In this document: positions 62,913 through 64,000 of the stretch, one piece after another
Layout: every line of letters starts with the position of its first letter
How positions within the stretch are numbered: position 1 is the first letter of the stretch
Assembly: GCA_015232455.1 (NCBI GenBank)
Contig: JADFZQ010000006.1
Coordinates: 62,001 to 126,000, forward strand
Direction of reading: 5' to 3'
From: Desulfamplus sp.
Lineage (GTDB): Bacteria; Desulfobacterota; Desulfobacteria; Desulfobacterales; Desulfobacteraceae
DNA: 64,000 nt
Notes under the pieces: generated by a model
What the model was told of the DNA's origin: nothing
What the model saw: the letters and a program-made list of their open reading frames with translations, nothing else
Databases searched by the model: none
Position numbers and translations under genes: made by a program

Positions 62913-64000
62913 ATGCTAAACGATTTAAAACCAAAAGAGATAGTAGAGAGACTTGATAGATACATAATTGGTCAGAATAATGCCAAAAAGTCAGTTGCAA
63001 TTGCCTTGAGAAACCGATGGAGAAGAAAGCAAGTACCTGAAGATTTGCGAGATGAAATAGCACCTAAAAACATAATACTGATTGGCTCAACAGGTGTGGG
63101 AAAAACTGAAATTGCAAGGAGGCTTGCAAATCTTACAAACTCTCCGTTTTACAAGGTAGAGGCTTCTAAATTTACAGAGGTTGGGTATGTTGGGCGTGAT
63201 GTTGAGTCAATGATCCGTGATCTTGTGGAGCTAACTGTTAATAACGTAAAGGCAAAGCAGCAAGAGGCTGTTCAGGAGAAGGCGGCAACGATTGCAGAGG
63301 AGCGGGTGCTTGATCTTTTGCTTCCGGGATCAGAGCCAAAATCAAATGGTTCTGGTTCAGATGGAAAAGATGAAAATAATGTTGATTCTAACTTTTCAGA
63401 TAGTTTTCCTTTAAAAATTGTTTCTGAAATGATGGGAGCTATCCAAGAAGGTGATAGCAATGTTAACGATAACCAAAACAAGATTGATATTGTTGCGTCA
63501 AAGTCAGACAAAAATATCTCTTCAACTCGTGAAAAATTGCGAAAGATGCTTAAAGCTGGAAAACTTGATAACCGTCTTGTTGATATGGACGTTCCATCAA
63601 GAGCTATGCCGATGATTGAGATTTTTACAAATGCTGGCATGGAAGAGATGGGTATTAATATGAAAGATATGCTTGGAAGCATAATGCCCAAAAATACCAA
63701 ACGCCGTAAGGTAAAGGTGTCAGAAGCAATGAAAATTCTCTCTCAAGAGGAGGCGGCACATCTTGTTGATATGGAGAAAGTAACCTCAGAGGCGGTTGAC
63801 CTCGTGGAGCAGTCTGGAATCATCTTTTTAGATGAGATTGATAAAATAGCAAGTAACGGTGGAGGACACGGTCCAGAGGTCTCAAGAGAGGGTGTTCAGC
63901 GAGATCTTCTTCCAATTGTCGAGGGAAGTTCAGTCCCAACTAAATATGGCATTGTTAAAACAGACCATATTTTATTTATCGCATCTGGTGCTTTTCATGT
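62913..64000 (+). CDS. hslU: ATP-dependent protease ATPase subunit HslU (ClpY), 3' part missing
   Basis: AAA+ unfoldase that feeds substrates to HslV; about 362 residues lie inside the window and the frame is open at the edge. It starts [20 protein letters not shown]. Walker A is GSTGVGKTE, with the pore loop [14 protein letters not shown], then the intermediate (I) domain and Walker [12 protein letters not shown]. The I domain contains a Ser/Asn/Asp/Lys-rich stretch (residues about 138-195), longer than usual for this already variable region. C-terminal sensor residues are beyond the window. Confidence 0.96.
   Translation, partial: MLNDLKPKEIVERLDRYIIGQNNAKKSVAIALRNRWRRKQVPEDLRDEIAPKNIILIGSTGVGKTEIARRLANLTNSPFYKVEASKFTEVGYVGRDVESMIRDLVELTVNNVKAKQQEAVQEKAATIAEERVLDLLLPGSEPKSNGSGSDGKDENNVDSNFSDSFPLKIVSEMMGAIQEGDSNVNDNQNKIDIVASKSDKNISSTREKLRKMLKAGKLDNRLVDMDVPSRAMPMIEIFTNAGMEEMGINMKDMLGSIMPKNTKRRKVKVSEAMKILSQEEAAHLVDMEKVTSEAVDLVEQSGIIFLDEIDKIASNGGGHGPEVSREGVQRDLLPIVEGSSVPTKYGIVKTDHILFIASGAFH

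Noticed and set aside
63272-63700. Antisense 142-residue frame inside hslU
   Set aside because: hslU is unambiguous on the other strand and the antisense product resembles nothing.

Overview
The window is about 64 kb of AT-rich, densely coded bacterial chromosome, carrying roughly fifty genes in short operons on both strands. The cell is Gram-negative (a BamD lipoprotein, an RND pump with its periplasmic adaptor, a GspE-type secretion ATPase), flagellated and chemotactic (flagellin, a hemerythrin-tailed MCP). It is probably anaerobic: class III ribonucleotide reductase NrdDG, an Fe-S/FMN/FAD dienoyl-CoA-reductase-type enzyme, and a rubredoxin-like FMN dehydrogenase. Gene content and style fit a sulfate-reducer-like deltaproteobacterium (Desulfobacterota). 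That assignment is inference; no rRNA or lineage-specific marker is present.

Layout. 1-10 kb: Nudix hydrolase, nrdDG behind a possible NrdR-controlled promoter, the upp-uraA uracil salvage pair, an acidic coiled-coil protein, a TerC protein, and a cation/proton antiporter fused to an EIIA domain. 10-19 kb: a CoA-transferase/GNAT fusion, a GGDEF protein and two overlapping hybrid histidine-kinase genes. 19-24.4 kb: a long plus-strand run with a MotA/TolQ-type channel, its TolR-like partner, an aminotransferase, engB, an alanine-rich repeat protein, era and an HNH nuclease. 24-31.5 kb: a disordered recombinase-tail-like protein, queF, two dihydrouridine synthases and the dienoyl-CoA reductase-like enzyme. 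31.7-39 kb: gspE, a secreted YidD-like protein with a TPR partner, an MCP-hemerythrin and a sensor-only MCP copy. 39-47 kb: an IscU-like scaffold, cobU, ubiX, cca, purN, trxA-trxB, bamD and kbl. 47-58.7 kb: FMN dehydrogenase, RND efflux operon, a membrane coiled-coil protein, a NarX-type kinase, and a secreted lipase followed by a lipase-foldase-like gene. 58.8-64 kb: LysM protein, flagellin, a SUMF1-domain protein, hslV and the 5' part of hslU.

The most striking non-coding signal is a set of dispersed palindromic repeats. A MITE-like element has about 25-bp terminal inverted repeats (core GGTCATAAATTGAG) ending in TA. It occurs empty, with a GTAGAGACGCAC palindrome inside, with a three-hairpin cassette inside, or with a GGTTTAACC palindrome inside. 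A second hairpin family (GATTTGACAACTTTT) sits mostly at gene ends. A GC-rich palindrome lies in frame inside one hybrid kinase gene. Many conserved enzymes (NrdG, DusB, GspE, CobU, PurN, TrxB, HslU, the RND adaptor) carry polar Asn/Ser/Lys-rich insertions, which looks like a genome-wide habit.

No tRNA, rRNA, CRISPR array, transposase, integrase or phage gene was recognised. Several start codons were placed by Shine-Dalgarno spacing rather than by the longest reading frame.
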